DNA from: Tumebacillus flagellatus | GTDB lineage: Bacteria; Bacillota; Bacilli; Tumebacillales; Tumebacillaceae | DNA: 63,253 bases | NCBI RefSeq assembly: GCF_000714935.1 | Contig: NZ_JMIR01000025.1 | Location: 1-63,253 of the forward strand | Direction: 5' to 3' | Part shown: positions 25,322 through 38,152 of the stretch, piece by piece | Numbering within the stretch: the stretch's first letter is position 1 | How the letters are laid out: each line of letters begins with the position of its first letter | Made by a program: the position numbers and the translations under genes | Notes under the pieces: generated by a model | Databases searched by the model: none | Told to the model about the DNA's origin: nothing | Seen by the model: the letters and a program-made list of their open reading frames with translations, nothing else

Positions 25322-26574
25322 TTCTTAGCCCCTCCCTTGCGCACAACGCCCTTGGTGGCGATGGAGCGCGGAGCGCCGTACCACCAGGTGTTGCGGACGA
25401 TGTTGGAGCGGACGAGCAATTGCAGCATGAGGCGGGAGATCAACACCGCCGTCAAGAACGTCGCCAAGATGGAGATGATGTGCGCCACCGCGAAGCTCTT
25501 GATCGCGCCGGTGCCGAACCAGTACATCAGGAAGCCTGCGATCATCGAGGTGATGTTGGCGTCGATAATCGTCGGCATCGAGCGCTTCTGGCCCATGATC
25601 AGAGCGGAGAGCAGAGATTTGCCGTGACGGAATTCGTCCTTGATCCGCTCGGCGGCGATGATGTTGACGTCGACCGCCATCCCGATGCCGAGGACGAGCG
25701 CCGCGAGACCCGGCAGGGTCAGCGTGATGTGCATGTAACGGAAGACCGCAAACAGCAAGTACGCGTACATCAGCAGGGCGATCATCGCGACCAGACCCGG
25801 CAGACGGTAGTAGAACACCATAAACACAAAAATCAACACAAACGCCACCACGCCTGCGTACAGCGTGTCATGCAGCGCTTCGTCGCCGAGCGTCGGCGAA
25901 ACGGAGAACGACGAAATTTCTTCCAGCGGGTACGGCAGCGCGCCCGCGTTCAAGTAGTTCGCCATCGCGGTTGCCGATTCGGCGCTCTCTTGCCCGTTGA
26001 TCACCGCTTTGCCGTCGTAGATGACGACTTGGATGCGCGGGTTTTGCAGTTGCTTGTCATCCAGCCAGATCGAGACGTTCTGCCCGACGTACTTCTCCGT
26101 GATGCTTTGGAAGAGCTTCGGGTCTTTGAACTCAATGGAAACTTCCGGGGAGTTCGTCTGTTGGTCGAGGACATACTTGGCGTTGGACTTGATGTCCTTA
26201 CCGGTCGCCAGAACCGTTCCGTCCGGAGCTTTGAATTCCAGCTTTGCGGATTGCACGAGGAGCTTCTTGGCTTCCTCTTGGGAGAACAGGCCGGCAATCT
26301 GGACACGAATGCGGTTTCCGGACTCGATTTGAATCACCGGTTCCGTAATCCCCGCCGCGTCGACACGGTGCTCGATCGCGTTCTTAACCGCGATCATCCC
26401 TTCGGATGTTACTTTTTCGTCAGGTGAGTCTTTCACCTGGTACAAGACGTCAAAACCGCCCTTGAGATCGAGGCCCAGCGTAATGCCATTCCAAATCTTC
26501 GAGTAGGTAGGAACAGCGAGCGCAAAAAACAAGGCTACGATCATCAAGAAGGCCAGTAATCGGCTTACCTTCAT
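25318..26574 (-). CDS. secD: Protein translocase subunit SecD
   Basis: 418 residues from the ATG at 26574 behind GAGGAGGATT (an earlier start in the open frame adds an unlikely leader). First membrane segment RLLAFLMIVALFFALAV, then the outer P1 domain (LGLDLKGGFDVLYQV, the D-LKGG motif), and five more segments with GIGMAVDVNIIAAERIKDE, the conserved SecD motif. SecD drives late steps of protein export. The stop overlaps secF, so the two are co-translated. Confidence 0.95.
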   Translation of the reverse strand: MKVSRLLAFLMIVALFFALAVPTYSKIWNGITLGLDLKGGFDVLYQVKDSPDEKVTSEGMIAVKNAIEHRVDAAGITEPVIQIESGNRIRVQIAGLFSQEEAKKLLVQSAKLEFKAPDGTVLATGKDIKSNAKYVLDQQTNSPEVSIEFKDPKLFQSITEKYVGQNVSIWLDDKQLQNPRIQVVIYDGKAVINGQESAESATAMANYLNAGALPYPLEEISSFSVSPTLGDEALHDTLYAGVVAFVLIFVFMVFYYRLPGLVAMIALLMYAYLLFAVFRYMHITLTLPGLAALVLGIGMAVDVNIIAAERIKDEFRHGKSLLSALIMGQKRSMPTIIDANITSMIAGFLMYWFGTGAIKSFAVAHIISILATFLTAVLISRLMLQLLVRSNIVRNTWWYGAPRSIATKGVVRKGGAKK

Positions 26575-26653
26575 GACAATCCTCCTCGCGAAGTTCAATG
26601 TTCTTAGTATATCGTCAACTCTATTAAATGGCAATTGAGAACGGGTGGGCAAT

Positions 26654-26683
26654 AAAAAGGGGGCCTTACAAAATCTTGGCCCC
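26654..26683 (-). terminator. Terminator overlapping the HD-domain gene stop
   Basis: Minus-strand GGGGCC and GGCCCC arms around a loop that contains the gene's TAA, then CTTTTTATT. Confidence 0.65.
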
Positions 26684-27349
26684 GTTGATCATCATTGCAA
26701 ATTCCAACTTGAGCATCTTGGCCGCGCGCTGGCACATCAGCATGCGGTCCATGAAGATCTCAAAGTACTCCATGACCGACGAAACTTCGTTGTCGATCGT
26801 CAACTGAAGCGTCGCCATGCGCGAATCCGGATCGATGTCCAAGTTCGAGCAGGTCGCCGAATAGTTGACGCGGTCATGGATGTCAAACGTGGAGACGTCG
26901 CGGCGTCTGACCCGTGAGCGGTGCACGTCCGACTTGTCGGCGAGGATCAAAGCGGCGGAGATGTCGTTGACCGCTTCTCCGTACTGTTCCTCATGGTTGC
27001 CGATCGCCCCGACGATCTTCGCGACCTCGTCGTACTCCATGCCGAGGTCTTCGAGGATGCGCAGGCAGATGATCGCGCCCGCTTTGCCGTGGTCATGCCG
27101 GCCGGTGATGTTGCCGATGTCGTGGATGTAGCCCGCGATCTCGGCAAGTTCCTGCTCGCGCTTGGGGAACCCGAGCTTTTGCATCACCATCTCCGCACGG
27201 TCTTTAACCACCGTCACATGACGGAAGCCGTGTTCGGTGAACCCCATCGCTTTGAGGTGCATGTCAGCCGATACGATGTACTGGTGCACCTGCGGCAGGT
27301 CTTTGATCTCCGCCAAGGTGATCGGTTTCTTCAACGTCGTGATCGCCAT
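26666..27349 (-). CDS. HD-domain phosphohydrolase, unknown substrate
   Basis: 227 residues, single HD domain: HGFRHVTVV (metal His), AGYIHDIGNITGRHDHGKAG (the HD pair) and ALILADKSDVHRSRVRRRD (third Asp). The metal ligands H...HD...D are present, so it should be an active metal-dependent phosphohydrolase. The C-terminal third contains a strand-rich part (MATLQLTIDNEVSSVMEYFEIF). No signal peptide. It sits between comN and secD on the same strand and is bounded by terminators. Family members near SecDF exist in Firmicutes, but the substrate (nucleotide or cyclic dinucleotide) is not known. Confidence 0.85.
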   Translation of the reverse strand: MAITTLKKPITLAEIKDLPQVHQYIVSADMHLKAMGFTEHGFRHVTVVKDRAEMVMQKLGFPKREQELAEIAGYIHDIGNITGRHDHGKAGAIICLRILEDLGMEYDEVAKIVGAIGNHEEQYGEAVNDISAALILADKSDVHRSRVRRRDVSTFDIHDRVNYSATCSNLDIDPDSRMATLQLTIDNEVSSVMEYFEIFMDRMLMCQRAAKMLKLEFAMMINGAKIL

Positions 27350-27353
27350 GAAA

Positions 27354-27401
27354 AAAACGCCCCCTTCGCTGTGAGAATACCTGCTTAGTATCTCTAGGCG
27401 T
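27354..27401 (-). terminator. Probable terminator between comN and the HD-domain gene
   Basis: Minus-strand AACGCC ... GGCGTT arms enclosing an inner GAGATAC/GTATTCTC hairpin, then TTTTTTT. The T-run lies directly before the next gene's ATG. Confidence 0.5.
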
Positions 27402-27421
27402 TGAAGGCGTTATGCGGACGG

Positions 27422-27793
27422 TCACCCGCGTTTCGGTTTCGACGAGGGGAGTTGATCGTCGTCCGGCCCGCTTTCCGTGTACGCGCGGATCATCAACCAA
27501 TTCATGAACACGTTGGTCTTCAACGTCAGCACGTCGTTGATCACCCGGTGCAACGGCGGAATCTGCTTGTATTTCTGCGAGACGCACATCCAAATGTCCA
27601 CGCCCGTGACCTGCTCATACCCAAGCATCCGAAACTCTTCCGCTTTGCTCTTGCAGACTTCCTCGATCGCTGCGGTCAGCGCCGCCTCCGAGTGCAGCGC
27701 GTCATCCGGCTGCTCGACGACGGCTTGCACCGCTTCTTCCACCTGCTCTGCGTCCAAGGTCTGAGCGTCCTCGGGCTTCTGCTCTTCGGTCAT
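27422..27793 (-). CDS. comN: ComN-like post-transcriptional regulator
   Basis: 123 residues from the ATG at 27793 behind GGGGAG; the longer open frame overlaps spoVB's upstream region and is unlikely. The N-terminal 45 residues are acidic and low complexity. The rest matches the ComN/YrzD family: EEVCKSKAEEFRMLGY, VTGVDIWMCVSQKYK and TNVFMNWLMIRAYTES. In Bacillus subtilis ComN controls comE mRNA and localises with DivIVA. Its position between secDF and spoVB is the usual one. Divergent from spoVB. The acidic N-terminal extension is longer than in B. subtilis. Confidence 0.85.
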   Translation of the reverse strand: MTEEQKPEDAQTLDAEQVEEAVQAVVEQPDDALHSEAALTAAIEEVCKSKAEEFRMLGYEQVTGVDIWMCVSQKYKQIPPLHRVINDVLTLKTNVFMNWLMIRAYTESGPDDDQLPSSKPKRG

Positions 27794-27976
27794 CTTCCAC
27801 TCCCCGCCTTCCAGTTCTTGCTTCTTATCCAAAAGATTCGCGTTCCCGCCTGCAATCTCCTGCAAACCGCTGTCGATTCGTGGCGAAAGCGAGAGAGGTC
27901 GCGGGACTAACCTCCGCCCGTCCCGCATAGGCTTGGGACAGCAAGGATCGTCTCGGACAAAGGAGGAGAACCGCTT

Positions 27977-29566
27977 GTGAGCAAGCAATCCTTTTTAAAA
28001 GGCGCTGTGATTCTCGTCGCGGCGAGTCTCGTCACCCGGGTCTTGGGCTTCGTCTACAAGATCTTTCTCTCACGCATGATCGGAGCCGAGGGCATCGGCC
28101 TGTTTCAAACCGTCTTTCCGATCCTCATGTTCGTCATGACCATCACGACGGCGGGCCTGCCCGTCGCGCTCTCCAAGCTGATCGCCGAAGCGTTGGTCCA
28201 AGAGGACTACCGCCGCGTGCGCCGGATCATGGCGGTGTCGTTCACCGCCGTGCTGTCGCTCTCGATCGTCTTCAGCCTGCTGATGCTGTTCTTGGCGCCG
28301 TGGCTGAGCACCCACGTGCTGACCGACCCGCGCGCCTACCAAACACTGCTGGCGATGACGCCGATCGTGATCATCATCGCGATCTCGTCGATTCTGCGCG
28401 GCTACTTCCAAGGCTTGCAGAACATGTCGCCCAACGCGATCGCCTCGATCTTCGAACAGTCGGCCCGCATCGTCACCGTCCTCCTGTTCGCGTCGTACCT
28501 GCTCCCCTACGGCTTGCAATACGCCGCTGCAGGCGCGATGCTCGGGATGGTGGCGGGCGAACTGGTCGGCCTGCTCTACCTCGTCTACACGTACTACAGC
28601 AAGTATCCGCTGCGCCGCCTGCAACAGCAGGAAATAAAAAAAGCCCAAGAGCCGTTCCGGCAGATGCTGCGGGCACTCCTTGAAATCGCCGTGCCCGTCA
28701 CCCTCTCCCGCATCGTCTCGTCGGTCACGTTTGCGATCGAGCCGATTCTCGTCACCCGCTGCCTCGTCGCCACCGGCGTCACGGCGGCCGTCGCCACGAC
28801 GCTCTACGGGCAATACTCCGGGATGGCGGTCTCGCTGCTCTTGCTGCCGACCGTCTTCACATGGTCGCTGCAGACGACGCTCGTCCCGGCGATTTCGGAA
28901 GCCGTCGCCGCCAAGGAGCATCGACTGGTGCAACGCCGCCTCTACCAAGCGGTGCGCATGACCGCGATGATCGGATTCCCGACGTCCGCCGTGCTCACGA
29001 TGTTTGCGACGGAACTGAGCCACGCCGTCTTCAACGACCGCGCAGTCGGCCCGATTCTCGCCACGATGGCACCGTGCGGATTTCTGCTTTACCTGCAGGC
29101 ACCGCTCGCCGGGATCTTGCAAGGCATCAACCGCGCGGGCGAAGCGATGTTCAACTCGATCATCGGCAGCATCGTGAAGCTCGGCATCATCTACTACCTC
29201 TGCGCCAAACCGGAAATCGGCATCTACGGCGTCGCATGGTCGGTCGTGATCTCCGCGTCGCTGACGACGATCTTGCACTTCCTCTCCGTCTCCCGCCACG
29301 TCGGGTTCTATTTGAACTTCCCGGAGCTTGGCAAGATCATCGCCACCACGATCATCATGAGCGCGGGGATGATGCAAGTTCAGCATCTGTTGGGCCGGGG
29401 AGTTTCCGATGCGTGGCTGGTCACACTCTGCACGCTCGCCGGATTCGCGCTGTACTTTTTCATCTTGAACCTCTTGCGCATCATTCCGCTGCACTCCGTA
29501 AGCCGCATCCCGCGCATCGGTCCGGTGCTTGCCGGCTTCCTGCGCTTCGTTCCCTTCGTCCGCTGA
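27977..29566 (+). CDS. spoVB: Stage V sporulation protein B, MOP-family flippase
   Basis: 529 residues from the GTG at 27977 behind AAAGGAGGAG. About 14 membrane segments of the polysaccharide-flippase fold. Start FLKGAVILVAASLVTRVLGFVYKIFLSR and SNAIAS/GYFQGLQNMSPNA-type motifs are typical of SpoVB. It is needed for spore cortex synthesis, probably moving lipid-linked peptidoglycan precursors across the membrane. Divergent from comN, as in other Bacillales. A bidirectional terminator follows. Confidence 0.93.
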   Translation: MSKQSFLKGAVILVAASLVTRVLGFVYKIFLSRMIGAEGIGLFQTVFPILMFVMTITTAGLPVALSKLIAEALVQEDYRRVRRIMAVSFTAVLSLSIVFSLLMLFLAPWLSTHVLTDPRAYQTLLAMTPIVIIIAISSILRGYFQGLQNMSPNAIASIFEQSARIVTVLLFASYLLPYGLQYAAAGAMLGMVAGELVGLLYLVYTYYSKYPLRRLQQQEIKKAQEPFRQMLRALLEIAVPVTLSRIVSSVTFAIEPILVTRCLVATGVTAAVATTLYGQYSGMAVSLLLLPTVFTWSLQTTLVPAISEAVAAKEHRLVQRRLYQAVRMTAMIGFPTSAVLTMFATELSHAVFNDRAVGPILATMAPCGFLLYLQAPLAGILQGINRAGEAMFNSIIGSIVKLGIIYYLCAKPEIGIYGVAWSVVISASLTTILHFLSVSRHVGFYLNFPELGKIIATTIIMSAGMMQVQHLLGRGVSDAWLVTLCTLAGFALYFFILNLLRIIPLHSVSRIPRIGPVLAGFLRFVPFVR

Positions 29567-29579
29567 TTCCAACGTCTCC

Positions 29580-29613
29580 AAAAAGGCCCAGCCTCGCGCT
29601 GGGCTTATTCTTT
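29580..29613. terminator. Bidirectional terminator
   Basis: AAAAAGGCCCAGC and GCTGGGCTTATTCTTT arms between spoVB and the YetF-like gene. Confidence 0.75.
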
Positions 29614-30291
29614 GGGATCGATGAACAGCGAACCTTGGTTGTCAATCGAACAGTAGAAGATCTTGCGAAACTCCGAGTGGCCGTACTTCTGCAGTTCATT
29701 TTTCAGCCAAAAACGCGTCTGCCCGATCTTCTCCAAGTTCCCGTCCATCACGGTGCCGTCGACGATCAGCGGCAACGGCAGCCCGGTGCGCGGCACGGTC
29801 AATCCCAAGTCCTCCGGCGTCACCGGACGTTTCTCCGCTTTGGGAAACACGCTGAGTTTACCCGTCGTCTCCAAGATCGCAAACTCCACGTCGCTCACCG
29901 TCGCGATGTCTTTCTCCCGAAGTTGTGTCATCAAGTCGCTCAGCGAATAGCGCGTGCGGCGCATCTCGTCGTCACGAATTTTGCCGTTTGCGATCAACAA
30001 GGTCGGCTTGCCCTCGACGATGGAGCGCAGCGTGACCGACTTCAGCGTCAACCACGACATCGAGATCTGCAACACCACCAGCAGCGCGACGATCACCACG
30101 CCGCGCATGATCGGCATCTTCTCGCTTTCCAGCGTCATCGCCGCGACTTCGGCGATCATGACGGAGACGACGAGGTCGAACACCGACAGCTGGCCGATCT
30201 CCCGCTTGCCCATCAGCCGCATGGAAGCCAAGATCACGAAGTAAAACAACACCACGCGCAACAACAACAAACTCAAACTTTCGCCCACCAT
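29605..30291 (-). CDS. DUF421/YetF-like membrane protein
   Basis: 228 residues from the ATG at 30291, ten bases after GGGAGG. Three N-terminal membrane segments with MRLMGKREIGQLSVFDLVV, the DUF421 signature, then a soluble domain (SIVEGKPTLLIANGKI, RYSLSDLMTQLREKDI) as in YetF and YdfS. Some family members sit in spore membranes and act in germination (YetF/2Duf group), so a spore role is possible. Reaction unknown. Convergent with spoVB. Confidence 0.9.
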   Translation of the reverse strand: MVGESLSLLLLRVVLFYFVILASMRLMGKREIGQLSVFDLVVSVMIAEVAAMTLESEKMPIMRGVVIVALLVVLQISMSWLTLKSVTLRSIVEGKPTLLIANGKIRDDEMRRTRYSLSDLMTQLREKDIATVSDVEFAILETTGKLSVFPKAEKRPVTPEDLGLTVPRTGLPLPLIVDGTVMDGNLEKIGQTRFWLKNELQKYGHSEFRKIFYCSIDNQGSLFIDPKE

Positions 30292-30338
30292 CAAACGTTC
30301 CGCCTCCCGCACCAGACTCTCTGTATCGTCTAGTATGG

Positions 30339-30370
30339 AAAAAAAACACCCCCGTTATGACGGGAGTGTC

Positions 30371-30371
<1 letters not shown>
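30339..30371 (-). terminator. Terminator for the diguanylate cyclase gene
   Basis: Minus-strand ACACTCCCGTC and AACGGGGGTGT arms followed by a T-run. Confidence 0.75.
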
Positions 30372-32554
<2,183 letters not shown>

Positions 32555-32869
32555 ACCTTCACCCCGTTTCCTCCAAAGAATATGTAACAGATGGTCTTCT
32601 ATACTTCCACTTTCGAAACACAATTCCTTCTTCCATCGTTATGGCACAATAAAACAGACTTACAAACCATTCACATGATATCTGAAAAAAGACCTTTCCG
32701 CCAGAGGGCGAAAAGGTCTTTTTGAAAATTTGTTTGAGAAAGCCGGGTGCTGCGATGTCTGCGGCGACGTTTACAAGTTGTTTGCTGCGATCCCGGCACA
32801 ATCATCATGTCCGCTGGTACAAGCGAATATACATAGAACGACAATTCGCAATGGAGGTGTCAGAATAGG
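32555..32869. other. Intergenic region with a terminator and upstream signals
   Basis: A 315-base gap between divergent genes. It holds a hairpin with AAAAAAGACCTTTCCGCC and GGCGAAAAGGTCTTTTT (32685-32723), which can terminate on either strand. No convincing gene is seen: the 80-codon minus frame at 32559-32801 runs through the hairpin and lacks a ribosome site. Confidence 0.6.
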
Positions 32870-33268
32870 GTGAAAAACAATCCGTTGTCAGATTACGCGC
32901 CGAATTTCGGCGGCACCCCCGTTCTCTACGGGTTGGTGGCGGCTTTTGGTACAGCACTTATTTCCATACTGATCACGACGTTGTTGATGGGCTGGACGTC
33001 GATTGCGGAAGCCAAGCTCTCCAGCATCACCTACGTCTTGAACATGGTGGCGGTGGTGGTCGGTTCGATGCTGTCGGCCCGTCAAGCGGGCACCAAGGGC
33101 TGGTACTACGGCATGCTGACCGGGCTTTGCTACGCGGTGTTGATCACGCTGCTCGGCCTCTTGATGGTCGACGGCCCGCTGTTCAACTTGAACAACCTGT
33201 TCCAAACGGTCTTGATGGGCTTGATCGGCGCGTTTGGCGGCATCATCGGCGTCAACCTCCGCAAATGA
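32870..33268 (+). CDS. TIGR04086/YrzE-family membrane protein
   Basis: 132 residues from a GTG at 32870 with GGAGG about 12 bases upstream. Four membrane segments: PVLYGLVAAFGTALISILITTLL, a second near 40-60, YYGMLTGLCYAVLITLLGLL, and a Gly-rich last one (LIGAFGGIIGVNLRK). This pattern and the position next to yajC-tgt match the TIGR04086 (YrzE) family. Function unknown. It is convergent with yajC, sharing the terminator at 33273. Confidence 0.82.
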   Translation: MKNNPLSDYAPNFGGTPVLYGLVAAFGTALISILITTLLMGWTSIAEAKLSSITYVLNMVAVVVGSMLSARQAGTKGWYYGMLTGLCYAVLITLLGLLMVDGPLFNLNNLFQTVLMGLIGAFGGIIGVNLRK

Positions 33269-33272
33269 ATCG

Positions 33273-33312
33273 AAAAAAAAGACCCGGCTCGCAGTCTGGA
33301 GCCGGGTCTTTC
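33273..33312. terminator. Bidirectional terminator
   Basis: AAAAGACCCGGCTC and GAGCCGGGTCTTT arms. Confidence 0.85.
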
Positions 33313-33332
33313 TGTTGCGGACGGCTATGTAT

Positions 33333-33593
33333 CTAGTCTTTCTTGACTTGGGAGATCGCCGAGCGCTCGAACGTCAGCTTGTTGGTTTCCGAAGTCTTCA
33401 GAACCACAGTCTTGTCGTCGATGCTGTCGATCGTGCCATGCAGACCGCCGATGGTGACGATCTTATCGCCAGCTTTGAGTTCGTTCAGCATGCCCAGACG
33501 TTCCTTCTGACGCTTTTGTTGCGGGCGGATCAGCAGGAAGTAGAACACGACGAACACGAGCAGAAACGGGCCGATTTGGTAGAGCATTTGCAT
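33333..33593 (-). CDS. yajC: Preprotein translocase subunit YajC
   Basis: 86 residues: one N-terminal membrane segment (IGPFLLVFVVFYFLLIRPQQKRQKE, the RPQQKR hallmark) and a small cytosolic domain with LKAGDKIVTIGGLHGTI. YajC associates with SecDF. It is last in the spoIID-like/queA/tgt/yajC group, 34 bases after tgt, and is followed by a terminator. Confidence 0.95.
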   Translation of the reverse strand: MQMLYQIGPFLLVFVVFYFLLIRPQQKRQKERLGMLNELKAGDKIVTIGGLHGTIDSIDDKTVVLKTSETNKLTFERSAISQVKKD

Positions 33594-33626
33594 TGTTGGA
33601 ATCCCTCCTAACTACTTGCTTGTCTA

Positions 33627-34760
<1,134 letters not shown>

Positions 34761-34764
34761 CTAA

Positions 34765-35793
34765 TTAGTAGATAAACATCGCGTCGCCAAACGAGAAGAA
34801 CCGGTAGCGCTCGCGCACCGCTTCTTCATAAGCCCGCATGACGTTCTCCAAGCCGGCCAGCGCCGAAATCAACATCATCAGCGACGATTTCGGCAGGTGG
34901 AAGTTCGTCAACAGCGCATCCACCACTTTGAACTCGTAGCCCGGATAGATGAAGATGTCCGTCCAGCCGGACGACGCCGCGATTTCGCCTTTGTTCCCCA
35001 CCGTTTCAACGGTGCGGCAAGCCGTGGTGCCGACACAGACCACGCGTTTGCCGTTCGCTTTGGTTTCCCGGATCAGATCGGCGGTGGATTGGGGCATGTC
35101 GTACCATTCGGAGTGCATCTTGTGTTCGTTGATGTCTTCCACGGAGACGGGACGGAACGTGCCGAGACCCACGTGGAGCGTGACATAGCCGATGCGGATG
35201 CCCTTGGCTTGAATCTTCGCCAAGTAGTCTTGCGTGAAGTGCAATCCGGCGGTCGGAGCGGCGACCGAACCCCGGTGTTTGGAGAACACCGTCTGGTAGC
35301 GCTCATCGTCTTCGAGCTGCTCCGTGATGTACGGCGGAAGCGGCATCTCGCCGAGGCGCTCCAGCACTTCGTAGAAGATGCCGTCATAGGAAAAGCGGAC
35401 GATGCGTCCGCCCTCTTCCGTCGAATCGAGAACTTCTGCCGTCAGCAGACCGTCGCCAAACGACACGGTGGTGCCGGGGCGGACTTTTTTCCCCGGACGG
35501 ACGAGCACTTCCCACGTGTCGGGCGCGGACTCTTTTTCCTTGAGCAGCAGGAATTCCACTTTCGCGCCGGTGTCAGGCTTCATCCCGTAGAGGCGGGCCG
35601 GAATGACGCGCGTATCGTTCAAGATCAACGTATCTCCTTCCTCGAGATAGTCGATCAGGTCAGAAAACATATGATTTCCCGTTTCGCCCGTGCGCTTGTT
35701 GAGCGTCATCAACCGCGAAGCGGTGCGCTCTTCGAGCGGGTGTTGGGCGATCAGTTCTTCCGGAAGCTGAAAATCAAATTGGTCTAAGCGCAT
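34765..35793 (-). CDS. queA: S-adenosylmethionine:tRNA ribosyltransferase-isomerase
   Basis: 342 residues from the ATG at 35793 (GAAGGAAC upstream). Family signatures: start [41 protein letters not shown] and [15 protein letters not shown]. It transfers the ribosyl group of SAM to preQ1 in tRNA, making epoxyqueuosine. It forms an operon with tgt and yajC. Confidence 0.96.
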   Translation of the reverse strand: MRLDQFDFQLPEELIAQHPLEERTASRLMTLNKRTGETGNHMFSDLIDYLEEGDTLILNDTRVIPARLYGMKPDTGAKVEFLLLKEKESAPDTWEVLVRPGKKVRPGTTVSFGDGLLTAEVLDSTEEGGRIVRFSYDGIFYEVLERLGEMPLPPYITEQLEDDERYQTVFSKHRGSVAAPTAGLHFTQDYLAKIQAKGIRIGYVTLHVGLGTFRPVSVEDINEHKMHSEWYDMPQSTADLIRETKANGKRVVCVGTTACRTVETVGNKGEIAASSGWTDIFIYPGYEFKVVDALLTNFHLPKSSLMMLISALAGLENVMRAYEEAVRERYRFFSFGDAMFIY

Positions 35794-35823
35794 GATGTGA
35801 GTTCCTTCTTTCAACAGAAACGT

Positions 35824-37932
35824 CTACTGCTTGGGGGTTAACGTCACCCCTGTGTAGTAGTGTGCCAGAATCTGGTCATAGGTATACCCGCTCTCCGCCA
35901 TGCCGCGCGCGCCCCATTGCGACATCCCGAGACCGTGTCCGTACCCGTTGCCGTGGAAGATGTAGGACTGATCTTGGGTGACGACGCGGTTTTGCCCCGC
36001 GGCGTTCACGACGACAAACGACGAGTTCCCGCCGTTGATCGCTTTCGTGACGGTGCCGCTGCCGGAGATCACGTTCAGCGTTTGGCCTTGGAGTTTGGCG
36101 TTCGGGTATTCCGACTTCGCTCCGTTTGCGCCGAGGACGGTGTACGTCCCCTGTTGCTCAATCGAAACTTTCGTCGACCACATGTCGTTAAACAGCGCGC
36201 GGTAGTAATCGGCGTTTTTGACGGTGATCGGCTTGCCGTCCGCCGTGATTTCACCCATGCGGTCGCCTTGCAGAACTTTGGAGACCCTGAGATCGTACAC
36301 CGGACCGCCGACGGTCGGATAGCCGTTGATCTGGTTGCTGTTGATCATGTCGGCGATCTGAGCAGGGCTGTACGGGCCGCGTTGCCAGTTGTACGGGTTG
36401 TATTCTTTCTCTTCCCCAAGAATCACGACGCGGGAACCGGAGGTGGAGTTGACCAGCACGTCGGCGTACGCGTCCGGGATGATCCGAATCGGCTGGCCGG
36501 ATTCGCTTACGGTGCCGGTTTCAAGCCCGGCGGCGTTCTTGCCGTTCTTGGTCACGTACGCCGCCTTCATCCAGCCGATCATGCCGGACGGCAGTTGCAC
36601 GCGGTAGTAGAGCGGTTCACGCGCGGCGGCCGCCGAGTCGAACGGGCCGTCGACGGCGGTGAGGTACGGATAGCCCTGACTGCCCCAGATTTCCTTGACG
36701 TCGCCGTTGTGCCCGCCGTTGTTCGATGAAAAAAGCGCTTCGATCAGCGACCCGTTGTACGTGAGCACTTGGCCCTTGGTGCCGTCGACCGCCGCGTTCG
36801 TGTCTTCTGCTTCCCGCGAGAAACCGCGATACGCTTGGTCGTACACATCGTCGGAAAGGTCGGCGACGCCCCACTTGCTTTTTCCGATCAGGCGCGCTGC
36901 GTACGTGCGGGCGGCGACCGCTTGAGCTTTCAACGATTCAAGCGGCCATCCGGTCGCCATTTCTTGCGGAAGTACGCCATATAGATAATCATCCAACCCG
37001 ACGTAGTTGATCACGTTCGGCTTTTTGTTGTACCCTTGCACGAGAATCGCGCCGCGGTACTCGCGGTTGCTTTTTTCGAACACTTTGGTCACAGCGGGAG
37101 AGCCGTTCGGAACGAACGCCGCTTCTTCGACGGTGGAGTTGATGATGACGTGCGGAATGGAAGTTGCGCCAAGCACGCTGGTCTTGAAGATCATGTAGTC
37201 GGCCGGATTGTAATCGGCGTTTGCAAGCGGACCGCCCAACTTCGCGGCGATTTTCTGGTTGAGGGCGTCCAGTTCGGCCTTCGAGCCTTCGTTGCCGACC
37301 CAAACTTCCCACGAGCCGTTTTTGCGCACCACCGGATACGCGTCAAAGCCCTGACTCCGGTAGCTCGCCGCTTTCTGATCGGCCGCTTCCTTGGACGGCA
37401 GCACACCGGTCGTCAAGCGGTTGTAGCCGCGCACGACGCCGGCTCCGAGCGACGCTTTGAGGCGTGCAAGTGCCGCATCGGCTTCCGAGCGGTACTCGTA
37501 GTAGCCGTTGACCACTTGGTAGACCGTCTTGCCGTTTCTCGATTCCGCGTAGATGTCATACGACAGACCCAATTGGTCGATGCGGTCGGCCATCCCTTGG
37601 GCTGCTTCCAACTTGTCGTATTCGCCGACTTGCACATAGTAGTTGTCAAGCGATGTCTGGACGGCGGTTGTCGATGACTGCAGCGCTTGAAACGCGCCGT
37701 TTTGGTAAAAGCCGATCTTCAGCCCGCCGCGCCCTTGCAGCGTGACTGTATCAACGGCTGTCTGAATGGAATTGGAGTTGAGCATGAGGCCGATGCGGAC
37801 CGGCGTGGTGCCGCTGACGGAGACTGCCGCCCCGGCGTCTGGAGTGTACACGGCGGGCACGAGCCCGGCAATCAACGTCAAAGCCAGGCAACGGACGCTT
37901 GAAGTCCGCCACCGCAAGTTGGAGTTGCGCAT
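35824..37932 (-). CDS. Secreted SpoIID/LytB-domain protein with SPOR-like repeats
   Basis: 702 residues from the ATG at 37932 behind AAAGGAGATT. Signal peptide (about 1-35, ending DAGAA). Two SPOR-like repeats follow (about 85-235: YYVQVGEYDKLEAAQGMADRI, then GVLPSKEAADQKAASYRSQGF), which bind denuded peptidoglycan. The SpoIID domain (about 290-690) has VGLDDYLYGVLPQEMATGWP, LKAQAVAARTYA, FSSNNGGHNGD and GNGYGHGLGMSQWGARGMA, the lytic-transglycosylase core of SpoIID and LytB. It probably trims peptidoglycan in growth or sporulation. It is larger than SpoIID (about 340) because of the SPOR repeats. Same strand as queA, 30 bases upstream. Confidence 0.9.
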   Translation of the reverse strand: MRNSNLRWRTSSVRCLALTLIAGLVPAVYTPDAGAAVSVSGTTPVRIGLMLNSNSIQTAVDTVTLQGRGGLKIGFYQNGAFQALQSSTTAVQTSLDNYYVQVGEYDKLEAAQGMADRIDQLGLSYDIYAESRNGKTVYQVVNGYYEYRSEADAALARLKASLGAGVVRGYNRLTTGVLPSKEAADQKAASYRSQGFDAYPVVRKNGSWEVWVGNEGSKAELDALNQKIAAKLGGPLANADYNPADYMIFKTSVLGATSIPHVIINSTVEEAAFVPNGSPAVTKVFEKSNREYRGAILVQGYNKKPNVINYVGLDDYLYGVLPQEMATGWPLESLKAQAVAARTYAARLIGKSKWGVADLSDDVYDQAYRGFSREAEDTNAAVDGTKGQVLTYNGSLIEALFSSNNGGHNGDVKEIWGSQGYPYLTAVDGPFDSAAAAREPLYYRVQLPSGMIGWMKAAYVTKNGKNAAGLETGTVSESGQPIRIIPDAYADVLVNSTSGSRVVILGEEKEYNPYNWQRGPYSPAQIADMINSNQINGYPTVGGPVYDLRVSKVLQGDRMGEITADGKPITVKNADYYRALFNDMWSTKVSIEQQGTYTVLGANGAKSEYPNAKLQGQTLNVISGSGTVTKAINGGNSSFVVVNAAGQNRVVTQDQSYIFHGNGYGHGLGMSQWGARGMAESGYTYDQILAHYYTGVTLTPKQ

Positions 37933-38080
37933 GGGAATCTCCTTTGTCGTTTGGGTTCTTTGGTTCCAAGAACTACCCTTTCGACAAAGTTCTTTGTAAT
38001 CCTTCCAATTCTCGTCTTGATGTCGAATCAATGCCTGATACTGCCAGCTCGGAATAGGACTGCAATCCTTTGTAAGATGA

Positions 38081-38110
38081 TAGACACTACCCCTTATCTA
38101 GGTCTATAAT
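38081..38110 (+). promoter_or_regulatory. Sigma-A-like promoter for the HD-GYP gene
   Basis: TAGACA at 38081-38086, an 18-base spacer and perfect TATAAT at 38105-38110, about 43 bases before the ATG. Confidence 0.6.
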
Positions 38111-38152
38111 AATAGGAAGATATTCCTTATTAGAAACTGGGAGCGGTAGTAC

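Noticed and set aside
32559..32801. 80-codon minus-strand frame upstream of the diguanylate cyclase
   Set aside because: It runs through an intrinsic terminator, has no ribosome site and overlaps the cyclase start.
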